Assembly (NCBI RefSeq): GCF_023343835.1
Contig: NC_064435.1
Location: forward strand, 79,742,134-79,806,133
Direction of reading: 5' to 3'
Length of the DNA stretch: 64,000 nucleotides
Source: Lagopus muta
Taxonomy: Eukaryota; Chordata; Aves; Galliformes; Phasianidae
The translations under genes and the position numbers were made by a program. Shown piece by piece: positions 1 through 13,559 of this stretch (the stretch's first letter is position 1; each line of letters begins with the position of its first letter). Under the pieces are notes generated by a model, which saw only the letters and a program-made list of their open reading frames with translations, searched no databases and was not told the DNA's origin.

Positions 1-3000
1 GAGAACAAAGACCCATTCATTCTACCTAAATTGGTTTTGTAACTTGCTTGCTGCTTCTTTTTTTTTCCCCCATCCTTATTTCTTCAGAACAAGGGGGAAC
101 TTTCTTGGCTAATGCCACATCCTGGATAGTAAGAAAAGCGTGTGCTCAGCTGCCTGAGTCTGCTGTTGCTCCTGTCTGCCACCCCTCTAGAAAAGTGAGG
201 TTACAAGCAAATATCAGCAGAGACAGAACAAAAATAAAAAGCCTTGATAACTCTGGTAAAGTCACCATTATGCAACTACAAATGATAGGAGTGGAAATAT
301 AGATGCTGAAAATGTTTAAAGGCAGCTGAGGTTGCATTTCTTATTGGAAGTAAGAGGTGAAGGAAGATCAGTCGATGGCAAGCGCTCTTACTCCATATAT
401 TGAGAAGGATTTGCCAGCAAAGGATATTAATGACCTGAGAGTGAATTGCAAGACCACAGGGGAAATCTGAACTGAAAATGGAAAAGACAGAAAGCTAGGC
501 AGGGGGATTTGTATCGAGTTAAAGTGTCAACATTTAGAGATGGATGGATCACTGTAGCTCAGACCAGGAGGAACAAAAAAAAAAGCTCAACAAAGAAACC
601 AAAGTATACATCAAACCATACCACCAGTGTTTCCCTTTACTCCAAAATTAAAGCTCTGCCAGCCTGACCTTTAAATGTGCAACCAGATTGGTTCAGAGTG
701 AAAAGTAGCAGTTTAAAGAGTGGGGCAGATTGCCTCTGACACCTCTCAAAAACTTTTTGTTCCTCCTCAATATCCCTCAGGCCTTCTTTTTTGTATCCCT
801 GGAGTGTCACTGAATACCATCTCTTTGGTACTTCATTAAATTTAAATAACCCAACACACATAAATGTATGAAGGGCTTTCAGAAGGCAATGCATCCAGAA
901 AGATTGCTGGCCAAGTATATTGAAGGACCAGTAGTGCAATACTTAGGGTTACAGTTTTTTGAAGACCACGATTTGTATTGGAGTATTCTGTTTTATAATC
1001 CCCTCTCTGTTCCTATCATGAATACATACTACAAGATGTAATCTATGAAAAGTGTCTCCCATGTTTTTCATTCTCTTATTTAAATATGAGGACCACACAT
1101 TTGAGACATTATGCTCATGCTGCAATTTACAGAATGGGCTGAGGTGTTGGATTGGTGTTGTTTTCTTACCGCTTCTTAGGAATCATTTAAGTTCTAGGCA
1201 TTTCCATGGCTATTTTTGCCCTTTAATCCCCACAGATTGGCTGAGTGCTTTGGCTTAGTCTTCCTCTTTCTGGAACGAGGCATGGTCCTGTTGATCCCCT
1301 AATGTGAGCCAGAAGAGGGGTTAGAGGAGGACAGGGAGGTCTGTTCTGCCAGTATGGGGTAGGTCAAGGGAGGACCCTGCCCAGGGGTTCACAAGCCTCA
1401 GCAAGCATCAACAAATGTCAGTGGGGGTAATTTTTTCTGCATGGAGGAATATGATTCTACACCTTTGCTTCATACACACTCCCACCATTTCATCAGACAC
1501 CATTTTGTCAGATTGCCTCTCTGCTGCCATCTATCCCAGAGCAACAAAATGTAAGGGAATACTGGCAGGAAGGTTCAATCGTACCCCCATCTGCCTCTGA
1601 CATTGTGGGTCAATATAATAAAATAGGAGGCCTTACCTTCAGAGCAGCCCTCATCGTTAATGTCAGGAAATCAACAATTATGTGATTTTGGGGATGTCCA
1701 GCAAGACTCATTTGTGGAGCATTTCTTCCAACAGAACAAGAGAAGGAACAGGATATTTGTGAAGGATGGGATTCAAGATAAGATGAGTATATTTATTAGC
1801 TGGCACCATAGCAGAAAGCAGCAGGAGCAAGCATGCACAAAGGTTTTTTAGGCACTTCATTTGGATGTAGAATTTGTGTATGCTCAATTGGCTTCCAATT
1901 ACTGCAAACCACTGATGGGAACTGAGAAGGGGCTGCAGCTTCTTACGTGCCTTCCAGAGTGAAGAAAGCTGATTTCAAAAAGAGGAACCATACTGCCCAA
2001 CTTCACAAGCACCTACACCTGGAGCAGGTGTTATGAAGGCAGGAGCTCTCCCAAGGCGCTTAATGTGTTGGGCTGTCACATCCAGCTGGGGCTAGGGCTC
2101 AGCTGGATAGTGTTGGCTGAGTCTCTATTGGCAATTGTTGTCCCAAAGAAGTCACCAAGACTGTTTCACGTGGTTAATTGCTGGCTGACAGAGATCTCTC
2201 AGCACATCTCTCCCATGTTTTTGGCAGTGGTGCTTAGAGTGAAAACAAATAAATTAAACAAGAGAAAAGCAAAGCCCTCCCTCAACCCCCCAGTCAGTGT
2301 GTTCCAATGAGCTCAAAGCCTTTGACTGGCAAATATTTGGAATCTATTTCCAGAAAGAGTTCCAAAGGTTTCCCAAAACCCAGATTTGACTAGACTCTCA
2401 CATTCTCAGTGCAAGGAAATAGAGTGAATAGATAGGGTGTGATACAGACTTGTCTGAAAGTTTGTTTGGATTTCAGGAAGTGAACAAGATAAGCCATACA
2501 GCCCCTTCCTGCTTTTAATTTTTTTTCCAATACATCCTGACAAATTCCTGAAAGAGAGAAATCTCAGATGAGTTTGTCAAGTTCCTTCCACCTCACTTGT
2601 CCTTTTAAAAGCCATCCATACATTAAACTGGGAGCTAGCATGAAATCAGTCTTTACCAGCTGAGTCCTTGGGCACATATGAAAGCTGTTTCCTTCATCAT
2701 TTCTGCAGCACAGAACACTATTTTCTTTCTTTTTCCATCTCTTTCAAAACTTGCAGAGATTGGGAAATAGTTCACTGTGTACTATAGAATGCACCGTAGG
2801 TATGGAAAAGGGGAGAAAAGAAATAATCCTTATCATGTTGAGCACTGCAGATGTTGAAGCGCGAATGAGGCCTCTGACATCACATTAGACTTGCTGCCAT
2901 AAAAGCCTGAACAAAGACCAAGCAAGACCATTCTCCAGCCTAGCTGCCCCAGGTTCAAAAAGGACGACTGCATAACATCCAGTTACAAAAATCGGCCCTT

Positions 3001-6000
3001 CTCTGGGCAGATTTGTTCCTGTGCATGCTCATTTACTTGGCATAAGGTCTGGTCTTCATGGTCATTCCAATGTGCTCATGGATGTCTGGATTGCCAATAT
3101 GTGTCTGACTCTGTCTTAATTCAGACAGACCTCTGAATTTTCAGATATCTGATTTTCATGCTGGGGTACCTATATAGATAAGCTGTTTTCTGAGTGTGTC
3201 CCCGTCTAGGATAGAGTATTTCTAATTGAGAGAAAAAATCAGGTCTCTCAATAAAAAATAATTTTATTTCCCCCCCCCCTCTTTTTCCCAGCTCTCACTT
3301 CTCTGATACTGTACAAAAAGCAAACATTTGTTAGTGGCGCTTTTCAGAAAGCAGGCTTTTAATACTTGATCAGACAAATCTCTGGAATGCTGTATGTTAC
3401 TGTAAATATGAGGCCGGGCAAACAAATTCTATTTCACTGCTGGAACATGCTGACCTTCCTTTCCTCTTGTTTGTATGATCTGAACTAATTTCTTATTTGA
3501 AATCAACAGCACCTAAAAGTATTCCCTAGAATTAATTTTTAAAAGCAACTTGCTGCACTGATTCTACATGTTGCATGGGTCAGTTAGTGCAGTAGAGATT
3601 TTTCCCCCAGTAGATGTTACCAGAGCCTAACAGGAAGATGGAGAAGGGCTACAACAGCAAGGGTATTAATGGCACTAAAGAATGTAATGGGTTAATGCAT
3701 CAGATAATCTTTGAAATATACATGATAAAAGCTTAAAACAATTTTATATTTGTAGCAGGCAGGTGAGTGGCAAAGCAAATCTGTACCGTTCCTGCAATAG
3801 TTTCTGAGAATGGTTTTTTTTTCTATTCTTTTTATAGAGGCCATTAAGTCATATGCTGATAGTTGGTGCTGCTTTTTTTGAAGATACATTCCTGTTGTGA
3901 AACATACAAGTACTGAGAAACTCTTACTGAAGCATATGTAGAAGTATGAACATCTGCCTACTCCTACCAATGAAGCTTCTTCTCAGCTTTGGAGATCTTT
4001 TAAATGGGGGGAGATCAGTAAATTTTCCATACTGATGAAGAATTTAGCCATTTTGATGAGGCTATCAATAGGGACTACAATAATTAGACATTACATAGGG
4101 CCAAATAATACCCAGCTTTTCTGTTTCTTCCTGAATTACTTTCTATATTTGCCCCAATCAACCTAATCCTTTTCTTATAACCTATCCCTAGTTCAACAGG
4201 CTTATTGACTCTGAATCTCTGCATCTGCAAAACAGAACTACTTTTGTGCCATAACAGTGCAATACATTCAAACAAACATTCATGTGGTATCATTTCAAAA
4301 CTTCCAGATAAAATACATGCTAGCCATAATATCTCTGTAGTGCCAAGGAACCAGCTGTGCTCTGGCTGTATGTGTGCATGCATGGTGCTATTACCACTTC
4401 ACTAGGAGGTATCCCATGACAGAACTGATGCCAGATCATAAATCTGTGGCCTCCTCAGCAGTGCAGTCCTCTGCAGGCTCAGCCTAGAAAGCATTTCCAA
4501 CAAAGTGTTTTTAAAAAACAGTGTATGTGTTTCATTACTTACTCTGCTGCAGCTGGTCTTTTGGTTTTTTCTCTTATTTTTATCTCTTTCAACTCTTCAT
4601 TTGTCTCCCTGTTGGGAAAAAAGATGAGACAGTAATACATGGAAACCATAAATGACCTCACTTTTAGGATATCTGAAACAAAGATGGAGATGTGATTTGG
4701 ATAGAGCAGGGTGGTCTAAAGAAAGAGGATCGCAAAGAAAACTAAGAGTTGAAGGAAATGTGGGCCACTCCAGCTAACTAATTATCCAGTATTTTGGGCT
4801 GCCTAATTGCAAGTAACGTACACTTGGGTCAAAATTTCAGAAGAGAAGTGCATAAAACAAGTGTTAAAATCACTGCAAAAGTATTCCTTCCACGTTTACA
4901 AATCCAACTGCAAGTGCCCAGATTTGACCAGTACCTGTTGCAAATAGACATACTGAGTAAAGCTGTGACAGCTCCAGCTGTGCCTAAAATGGCTGAGGGT
5001 CCAAGGACACTCTTTTCAGTGTGGGTGGCTACACAAAACTCCAACCCGTGTGGGAGGCAGTTAGACTGCAAGTCTCAATTTGTCATGCCTAATTTCACCA
5101 TTTATGGCTGCAATACATTATGTTTGGAGAGGGAGTATCAGCAGCATACCATGCATCAATCCAAAGGCTGAATTCCTTAGTAGATTAAATAGCCTTCATC
5201 TCCGATAAGTGATTGCATTTCTGTTGCACATACGGTGCTGTGAAGCACATAATGCTGTTAATAGCTGGGAAAGAGTACAGCATGAGAAAGTCCCTTTCCA
5301 GACTCACTTCCTCAGGATGTCGTTTGGATTTAGAAATATCTGTGGGCTGCAAAGCTTCCACCCACGTTTCTAACTTCAATATTTCCTGGATGCTTGAGTT
5401 CCCTTAGGACCAACATATCATGGTATACCAAAAAATATTATACATAGCTTTGCCCTCTAGATCAGCAGTGCCCTCTGGAAGAACCCTTTGTTTTACTGGC
5501 AGCAGCAAGTACACACGTTATCCAAAGCTGCAAGATCAGCAGAAATGAAGAGCTTTTCTCTTTGACAGCAGCTGTAGTTGTCTCGGCTGAAATACCTCAG
5601 ATTAGTATGACAGTTTACCACAAAATATCCCCATCCTGCCCAAAGAGCCTGCCCAAAACATGCCCTTTCTCTCCTTACCTTCCAGTCTTGGCAACGTGTG
5701 AATGCTTATTTTCCCAGTGTGTCACATAAGAGGCTTTTAAGAAATGTTCCCTCCTCAGTCATTTCTGCTAACTCCATAAAAAAAAAAAAGAAGTTTAAAA
5801 TGCAAAAGGACCAAACTACAGAAATCCATTTATCAAGGGAAAAGAGCAAATTGTTTCTATGCACAGAAGCAATAGAGAACAGTCTATTACCAAAGTTCTG
5901 AGCAAAGTTCTAAAAGCAGCACTGCTTTTAGATCTGAGATAATCGCCAAAGTATTTAGCAGAACAGAATGTTGTATTTTATGGCACTCTCTCTACCTGAA

Positions 6001-6343
6001 AACTGCTACTTAATGGACTGAGGTGACAGTAAAAGGCGCATTTCTAAAAATTTGGACTTATACTCTGAAAAGTAAGGCATGTCTCTGTACTCTGAAAACA
6101 GAAATGAATGTGGAATTAAATTTATTGGCCTAAAAAAACCCCAAAACTTTGCTCTAGCTTCACTTTTGGATTTTTAAAAACCCACGCTAATCTCTTGATG
6201 GCTTCCAAGACATTATAATAATAAATAATGTTCTGCAGTTTGTTTTCTGTCACATCCTCCAGTTTCAGATGTAACTGAATGTGCAGTTTGGTCTTTTGCA
6301 TGAATGTTGAAATTCTGTTGGCGATCTTTGCGGTTCTGTTCTG
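1..6343. other. Unique non-coding sequence, no gene seen
   Basis: AT-rich unique sequence. Open frames here do not exceed about 125 codons and none resembles a known protein. Small features only: a C10 run at 3270-3279 and an A12 run near 5779. I see no CR1 tail, LTR or RNA gene. Confidence 0.6.
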
Positions 6344-6919
6344 TTGCAGACAACACCAAGCTGAGTGGTGTGGTTGGCACACTGAAGGGAAGGAATGCCA
6401 CCCAGAGGACTTTGGCAGCCTTGAGAGATGGGCACATGCAAACCTCATAAAGTTCAACAAAGTCAAATGCAAGGTTCTGCACATGACTCAGTGCCATCTC
6501 AAGCACAAATGCAAGGATGATCAGAGGGCTGAAATACTTTTCCTATGAGGACAGTCTGAGAGAGTTGGAGTTGTTCAGCCTAGAGAAGAGAGTACTCCAG
6601 GTAGACATTTTGGCAGCCTTGAAGTGGCCTATAGGAAAATTGGAGAGAGACTCTATCAGGGTGTATAGTGATAGGATAAGAAATAATGGTTTTGAAATGA
6701 ACGATGGTAGATTTATATTAGATACTAAGGAATTCTTCACTACAAGGGTGGTGAGGCACTAGGAAAGCTTGCCCAGAGAAGTTGTGTAAGTGTCCAATTC
6801 AAGACTGAATGAGCTTTGAACAATGTGGCCTAGTGGAAAGCATCTCTGTCTATGGCAGGGGGTTAGAACTGGATGATCTTTAAGATCCCTTCCAAGCCAA
6901 ACCATTCTATGATTCTATG
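6344..6919 (+). mobile_element. CR1 LINE fragment, old, internally deleted
   Basis: Degraded 3' part of a chicken-repeat-1 (CR1) non-LTR retrotransposon. The 5' part (about 6344-6512) translates, with frame breaks, to the CR1 reverse-transcriptase stretch LERWAHANLIKFNKVKCK and then LKHKCK. The sequence then jumps to the pol C-terminal segment MIRGLKYFSYEDSLRELELF (from 6517), so a block between these motifs has been deleted. The 3' UTR keeps 'gtggcctagtggaaag', 'ggcagggggttagaactgg' and the terminal ATTCTATG repeats at about 6904-6919. A stop within the C-terminal frame shows it is inactive. The direction is set by the tail at the high-coordinate end. CR1 identity is certain; the 5' edge is approximate. 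Confidence 0.93.
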
Positions 6920-9859
6920 TAAGAACTGGAAGAGGCCACAGGACATTCTTCTCAAGCTTCATGATGTCTTAGAAGTAACAGCAGGAGTAAAAAGTAGTTA
7001 CAAATCATTGTCGAGACTGGATTAACTCTCCATGGTCTAGGAATTTAACATAGTCTTACTGCTCATGCAGAATCTAACTTACAGTATATCTGTGTTGCCT
7101 TGGCAACAGTGTATACTGTGCTGCTGTTTTACACATACATTGATACAAGAACCCTCTTCAACTATCAGGCAAAAAGCTTTTGTATTGTTCTGTCCATTTT
7201 CTTCCAACAGTAAATTTCCTACCATGGATAAGTTCCCATACCAAAATATACAGTGCTTTTACTGGTTATAGGCCAGGGAGTGGAATTCTTCACTGATTCT
7301 CCCAGACATCAGCCTTCTTCAGAATCCAGGAGTAGAAGGAGGTGACCAGGATAGATGTATGAGGGCTATTTTACCTGCTGTTTCTGATGGCCTCTGATTG
7401 CCATCAGCAAGGGACAGGATGCAGGATATAATAAAGATGTCCCTTAGCCTCACCTCCTTTATGTAGGGGATATGAATGAAGGAGAGGACAAAAACTTGGC
7501 TCCTTTGCTTCCCCCTGCATCTTTCTACCAAGGAAAATATTTCCATCTGGAAAGCGCAAGTGTAGTCACTGATACAACTGCATCTTGTCACTTAGTAAAT
7601 AAATGAAGGCCATTGCCTGAAAATGAACATGAGGTGGTCCTCTACTACTTCAGTATCACTTGAGCACAACGTACACACATAAATATTCTTCACTTATGGC
7701 CCCCCACATGTCCTCAACCACAAAAGAGGAAAATGTGAAGAGAAGAAAAGAAGTAGAAATGTGCCAGGCCCCACTTCCTGACTCTCCCAACTGTGGCCTA
7801 AAAACACAGCTGAGATCACTGAGAATTACTCTGAATTCTCTCTCAGCTTAATTCTTGCCTCTGTTTGAGATGATCTGAACGCACACCTCTGCCTCCTGTG
7901 TAGGTGTATGTAAGCCACAACCAGGCTATATGCAGCATTCCAGGTCATGCCTTTCCCATCACTAAGCTGTTTTACTTTGATAGCAATAACTCTTCACTGG
8001 ACTGGAGAAGGTGAGGCCTAGAGGTCAGGGCATTTATGTGGAAAGAAGGAAGTCTGTGTCATTCGTCCCATGGGAAGGCTTTCTGTGTGGCCTCAGACAC
8101 TATTACTCACTTTCTCTCTGGCACACTGGCTATTTTTGCAGGTTCAGATTACTGCAGAGGGAGGAAAGATCTGAAGCAGGGCCTACCAGGTCCTCAGTGA
8201 GTCCTGTAAGTTATCAGACACTGGAGGAGACAGCAAGAGGGGACCATCTTCTTTGGCTGTGCTCTGTAGGCACCAAGCCAGTTGGCACGTCTAAGACTGA
8301 CTGCCACTGAAGCAGGCATGGAACAAGTTTCTGTGAATCATAGCAAAGTCCAGATTTCAAGCCCTCTCTTCACAAGATAACATGATAATTCTGAGACAAT
8401 GCTGAGACTAAAGACCTGAGCTTTAGGTGGCTAGAAGATGGCACTGGTGGAAACACAAGTGACAAGGGATTTGACACACTTCTAGAATTAGGTGATAGCT
8501 GAGCAAGGACTTTAGGTACTCTCAGGTGCAGCTTTTTGAAATTGAGACCAATGTGTTTTTCTCAGGCCAGACTATCAGAATCAGTGCCCCCAGACTTCAC
8601 CAGGAGCTTTACCACTCAGAACTAAACCTTTAGTGCCAGCTACAATTCCAGTAGCATTCAAAATGAATGCTCCCATCCTCGTCTTCAGTCCCACACCTGC
8701 TCCACTGATGCTTGCTTTGTATTTGGAACAATGATGTTCTTGGCTATAGTGCCCACCTTTACAAAAATGGGGGAGTTTTCCAGTCATTTCTACTGCAAAT
8801 GGAAGGAGAGGCTCCAGGGAACCTCATACCTTAATGAACCAAAATCCCTGGATTAGCTTCCTCCAGGCTTGTCTTCAGCAGTCATTATGTAAGTATGATA
8901 GCTACATAATGCATAGGTGAGACAAAGATCTCATAAGACAGCACAGCAGGGAGCAGAACTAGAAATAGAAAAGTATGCTTTTCAATCCTGCTGTAAAAAA
9001 AGAGGGGCACATTGACTGAGGGTCTGTCAGAAACAAATGCTGACGTCAAGACTTGTGCCTCCTGCAGAGTTTGGTGCTGGCTAAGTTGTCTCTGCTGGAG
9101 TTTGGCAAGGAGTGGTACAAATGAAGAGGCTGAAAGGATATGATTATTTAGCACCAGCAGGTTTGTGAGTCCCTGCAGCAGAGGGTTGGCATGTAATACT
9201 CCAGCAAATCATGGCATAACATTGATGCTGCCACTTTGGCTTCAGTGGATCTCAGCAGCAGGAGTTATGCAAACACAGTTGTTAGCAGAGACCTACTGTT
9301 ACTATCTATAGAAAACCAAATGTGACAGAAGCCCTGGGTATCCCAGGCATGGACTTGTTCCTTTTTAGTTGAAGTTCTTCTTAAGTTTTACTCAGACTGT
9401 GCACACCAACAGGAGGACGGGTGAGTTGCTCTCCAGAGAACACATCCTGATGTGACTAAGCATCTGAGTAAGCACACAGAAGTGTACAAAGGTTATGAAA
9501 ACTGTCTCATAGCATTTACTCCATTCTCACGTATGGAAAAGCAGCAAGAGATTTTGCCAAAGTAAAGACTGAATTAATACCCAAACATTTGGTCATTACA
9601 GCCTGTTTCTTATTCATATTAATGTTCTTTTTGACAGCTGTGATATCTAAAAAGAGCCTGGCACCCAATTTACCCAGCATACAATCCATCAAAATTGTCA
9701 TAAAGTAAAAAGGGCACAGCAGAAATGAAGATTTGTCCCTTTGTTGTTTCTGCTATCCTGCCTGGAAATTTGTGGTGTTGCAGAAGCAGACAAACCCCTC
9801 TCAACCACCACAGTATTTGGGTTAAAATCTCTCTGGGGAAAAACTAGGAGAGGATGTAG
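6920..9859. other. Unique non-coding sequence, no gene seen
   Basis: No repeat family or gene recognised. Open frames are 60-99 codons on both strands, as expected by chance at this base composition. Confidence 0.55.
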
Positions 9860-10310
9860 GCGCAGGATTCAGACAGAGCTAGTGAATTTCCAACCTCATG
9901 GCTACCAGGGGACAAGAACAACAACTGCGGGTCCCTGCAGAACCAGCCCACCCATTTGGCTGCCTCTACCCCTGTGCAGTCCTTGAAGAAATCTGAGACA
10001 CAGCAGGCACCTGCTCTGGCAGGAACAGAGGAGAGCCACCTCTGGAGGGCAAGGACTCAGCCCAACAAGGTAGCTGGATGGGAAAAGCAAAGGAGAAGAG
10101 CAGGCAGTGAGGGGAGGAGGTCACAGGGACACCAGGCAGATGGCTATGCAAGAGCCAGGGGCTGCAAAAGGCAAAGGCTGAAAACTAGGGACGAGGAGGC
10201 CATAAAGTGCATAAGGAACAGCAGACAAAAAGGGCCAGCTCTGCAGAGTCTACCTCCAGCCCATGCTCTGGGCCCATCTGGATATTGTTAGGCCCCCTGC
10301 CCACCCACCT
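9860..10310. other. GC/purine-rich patch of unknown origin
   Basis: About 450 bp clearly richer in G, C and purines than its flanks. It is open in several frames at once (for example 9956-10291 on + and 9902-10151 on -), which composition alone can cause. The + frame product is rich in Arg, Lys, Gln and Gly and matches no family I know. It could be a 5' fragment of an old retroelement, a non-coding exon, or unique sequence. Flanking DNA returns to AT-rich on both sides. Confidence 0.3.
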
Positions 10311-11697
10311 ACCATGCCTGGAACGTGCAAGTACCTTATCTTGCATTTCTTGTAATGCAGAACACCAACTTCTTTTTATGCTTCTTGGCACAGTTTATGA
10401 CCTTTTTACAACTCCTTCCCTGTCAGGATATAGGCCATAAAGATATTTTAAATGGCTTCTCTTGGTGGTGATCTATTAGTTGGAATAATGGCTCCATATG
10501 CAAAATATGAACCCATAACTACTGCAAGCTAGCCCCATACCTTCACATCGTTTGAATCCTGCCTCAGGAGCCACTCATCCTTTGAAGCTACAAGAAAATA
10601 ACCAACAAAAAATTAAGTAGAAGGACTGTTGAGCATAATTTATGTAACTTTTCCCATTTTCAAGCTGCAATTACCTGTGTAAAGACTGGATGAATAGTGG
10701 GTTTTCAGTTCAGTTGCTGAGCAGAAGTATCAAACAAAAAAAACATTTGGTTTAAACCAAAGCAGAATTTTTCAGATTTTCTTGAAATGTGAAAAGGTCG
10801 GAATTATTTATTTTCTGTTTCAAATTACTTAATCCTCTTAAAATGCTTTAGAAGCTGTAGATTGCCTGTGAAGTGAAAAATGTTTCAGAGTGAAAGTCTC
10901 AATGTCCCATCAGTTTTCAAAGAGGTTTGGCTACCCTAAACTTAGTACTCTAGGAGACCATTAGTACAAGCTGCTTCAACAATTCAAAATTCTCTCATAA
11001 ATTCACTGTATTTTGTCAAAAGTTGGGATTCTGAATTTATAAAAAGCCTCACCCAACATAAAAAATATATATATCATTTTTCATCTATTTTGTTGTTCAA
11101 AAGAACAAAGATCAAAAATACAGAGCTGTGTTTTCTCTTGACCGTATATTTGCCCTGACTTCTCTGCTTCCTTTTTTTGACTACCCTACAGTGTCACTTA
11201 TTTGCATACTTTGGATGCCAGAACTCTGGGATTACGCTGGCCATGTTAGCTTGGAGTATGGCTATCCCTCTGGCTATTGCCACCACGAGTGACTGAGTAG
11301 AAAGTTGAGTTTTCCCCAGGTAGAAGCATGTAAGGCTGCACCCTTGTTGCAAGGAGGAATTAATAGCAGTAAAATTCCTGTGAGCAGTGTTTCTTCCCTG
11401 AATTCCTCCCGATCTTCCTCTGGCAGAAGAAGGGTGCACATGCTTGAAGCCTCAACACAGCATGCCTCAGGCGTCCCTAATCTCTCCGGTTCTTCACACT
11501 TCTTTGGTGCTGCTCACATACATATGATGCACAACACACTGGCTATCCAGAAAAATAAAATACGAATCCAGACACTGGAAGGACAAAATCTATCACATGC
11601 CTGTGGAACAGCTGAGGCAGAAAATGGCTGTTTCTGAAATCTTTTGCAGGCCTTCTTTGTCAGCATAGTACTGGTAGTAGTTTTTTGGGGTGGAGAA
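10311..11697. other. Unique AT-rich sequence, no gene seen
   Basis: AT-rich with short A runs and a small TA run near 11068. The longest open frame (11305-11637, +, 110 codons) is serine-rich, has no recognisable domain, and stops just before the next CR1 copy. Confidence 0.5.
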
Positions 11698-12138
11698 ACT
11701 GTCCAGTGGAGGGACACAAAGATGGTAAATGCCCTGAAGCATCTCCTGTATGAGGAAAAGCTGAGTAACCCAAGTCTGTGCAGCCTGGGGAAAAGAAGAC
11801 TGAGAGGGGATCTGATCAATGTTTATAAGGATCTAAAGGAAGGTGGGAGACAAAAGGATGAGGCCAGGCTTTTCTCAGTAGTGTGCAGCAATAAGACAAG
11901 GAGTAACGGCCTAAAACTTTAACATAGGAAGTTCCATGCTAACATGCAGAATAATTTCTTTACAGTAAGGGTGATGGAGCACTGGAACAGGTTGCCCAGA
12001 GAGATGGTGGAGATATTCAGGACCTGCCTGGATACTTACCTGTGTGATGTATTGTAGGTTACCTGCTTTTGCAGGGGGGTTGGACTCCATGATGTCTTGA
12101 GGACCCTTCCAAACCTTGCAATTCTGTGAATCTGTGAT
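11698..12138 (+). mobile_element. CR1 LINE 3' fragment
   Basis: 5'-truncated CR1. Readable landmarks in order are the pol C-terminal region (LKHLLYEEKLSNPSLCSLGK, then [17 protein letters not shown], about 11730-11850), the 'gagcactggaacaggttgcc' motif near 11977, the 'ggggggttggactccatgat' motif near 12075, and the ATTCTGTG-type end at about 12121-12138. The frame is broken after the aligned Arg/Lys-rich region, so it is inactive. It lies about 460 bp upstream of another CR1 tail in the same orientation. Confidence 0.92.
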
Positions 12139-12597
12139 TTCTTCTCCTAACTTATTCATTCAGTAACCACATAAAATATGTTGCTGTATTTTCAGGAACA
12201 GACAATTGCATACTGGTATATTCATTTACATATATAGCAATGTATATATGTTTAAAAATCAATACAGGAGTATTGCTGTGGGCTACCTACCTTAAAGTTC
12301 AATAAGAAATGCCAATTGCAAAGGATCAGACTTAGTAACATAGGAAACAATTGGTAATAATAGGAGAAAAAATAGTCAAAGCTCTCACACAGCTCAGTGG
12401 CACTAGTGAGAAAAGTGCCACAGAGGAACAAGCTCTGGTCCCATGTTGTTACTGGTGTGAGAAGATATTTCAGTGAATCAGACCATGGGCAAGGTTCACA
12501 ACAGGTACAGACAAATTCATACATGCATTTAAGAAAATTTGTGCCAGCATTCACCCAGTTATATCTAAAGTGTATGTGTCTATGGGCTTAGCTCCAG

Positions 12598-12805
12598 TTG
12601 GATATGAGGAAAAATTTATTCTTGAAGAGACACTGGAACAGGCTGCCCGGGGACGTGGTGGAGTCACCATCCCTGGAGGTGTTCAAGAAACATGCAGATA
12701 TGGCACTGAGGGATGCAGGTCAATGGGCATGGCGGAGATGGGTAGATGGTTGGACTTCATGATCTTAATGGCCTTTTCCAACTTTAATGATTCTATGATA
12801 CTATG
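12598..12805 (+). mobile_element. CR1 LINE 3' tail, short
   Basis: Contains 'gacactggaacaggctgcc' (about 12628), the 'catccctggaggtgttcaag' motif (about 12669), 'ggttggacttcatgatctta' (about 12749) and ends with diverged ATTCTATG repeats near 12788-12805. It covers only the last ~200 bp of CR1. Its wording differs from the copy at 11698-12138, so the two are probably separate insertions of different subfamilies. Confidence 0.9.
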
Positions 12806-13559
12806 AAAACTGTTCTTAGAATTACTTATTTGAGTATTTAGAAATGCAGAGATGATAAGAAAACTTGTTAAGGATGGCTGTCTGTAAGGTTTGATACAGC
12901 AGCAGAGGAGTCCTCAGGATATCCTGCAGAGATGCACGTTTGCCTGGGTTGTACAGGAGAACCAGCAATGTGCACAGCAGCACACACTGTTACAGACAGC
13001 AACGTAAAATAACCTACACAGCAATGAAGAAAAACTTGCACAGCAATATGCAGTAACCTCAGAGGGCAGATGTCCCATTTCATGACATGGAAGTGTGGTC
13101 GTGCAGTGCAGTGGATTTGAACGGGATATGGCAATTCACGTCCCAGCCAAATGGAGCAAAGTTACTGTAGCAGAAAATTTGGATGGTGACTGTAATTGTG
13201 AGAGCTGATGAAATGCCTCTTATCACTTTATTTTCCAACCCACAAAGATAATTCCCATGCAGGGAACATTAATGACAGTCACGCACTTGAAGAGTCCCTG
13301 CACCATGCTGTAGTTGGACTTCCTTGGTGGACTTCCCTCAGCTCCTTCACCTGCTTACCTGGGAGATGAAGGGAAGCTGACTGAATAGGCAGCATCTTAA
13401 AAAACAAAGATATCCCATTATATGCCACCAGGTCTCCATCACCTGCTTGACTTTTCCAGTACCGAGAGTGGGGTCCTATCACGTCTCATGTCGCTGCAGC
13501 CTCTTTCTCCCATGGGCCCCTCACAAGGGAAGTGGTTGTGTGGTTAAAATTTAGAAAGT
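12806..13559. other. Unique non-coding sequence, no gene seen
   Basis: No repeat or gene recognised. The stretch near 12890-13070 has several CACAGCA-like words but no regular period. Confidence 0.45.
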
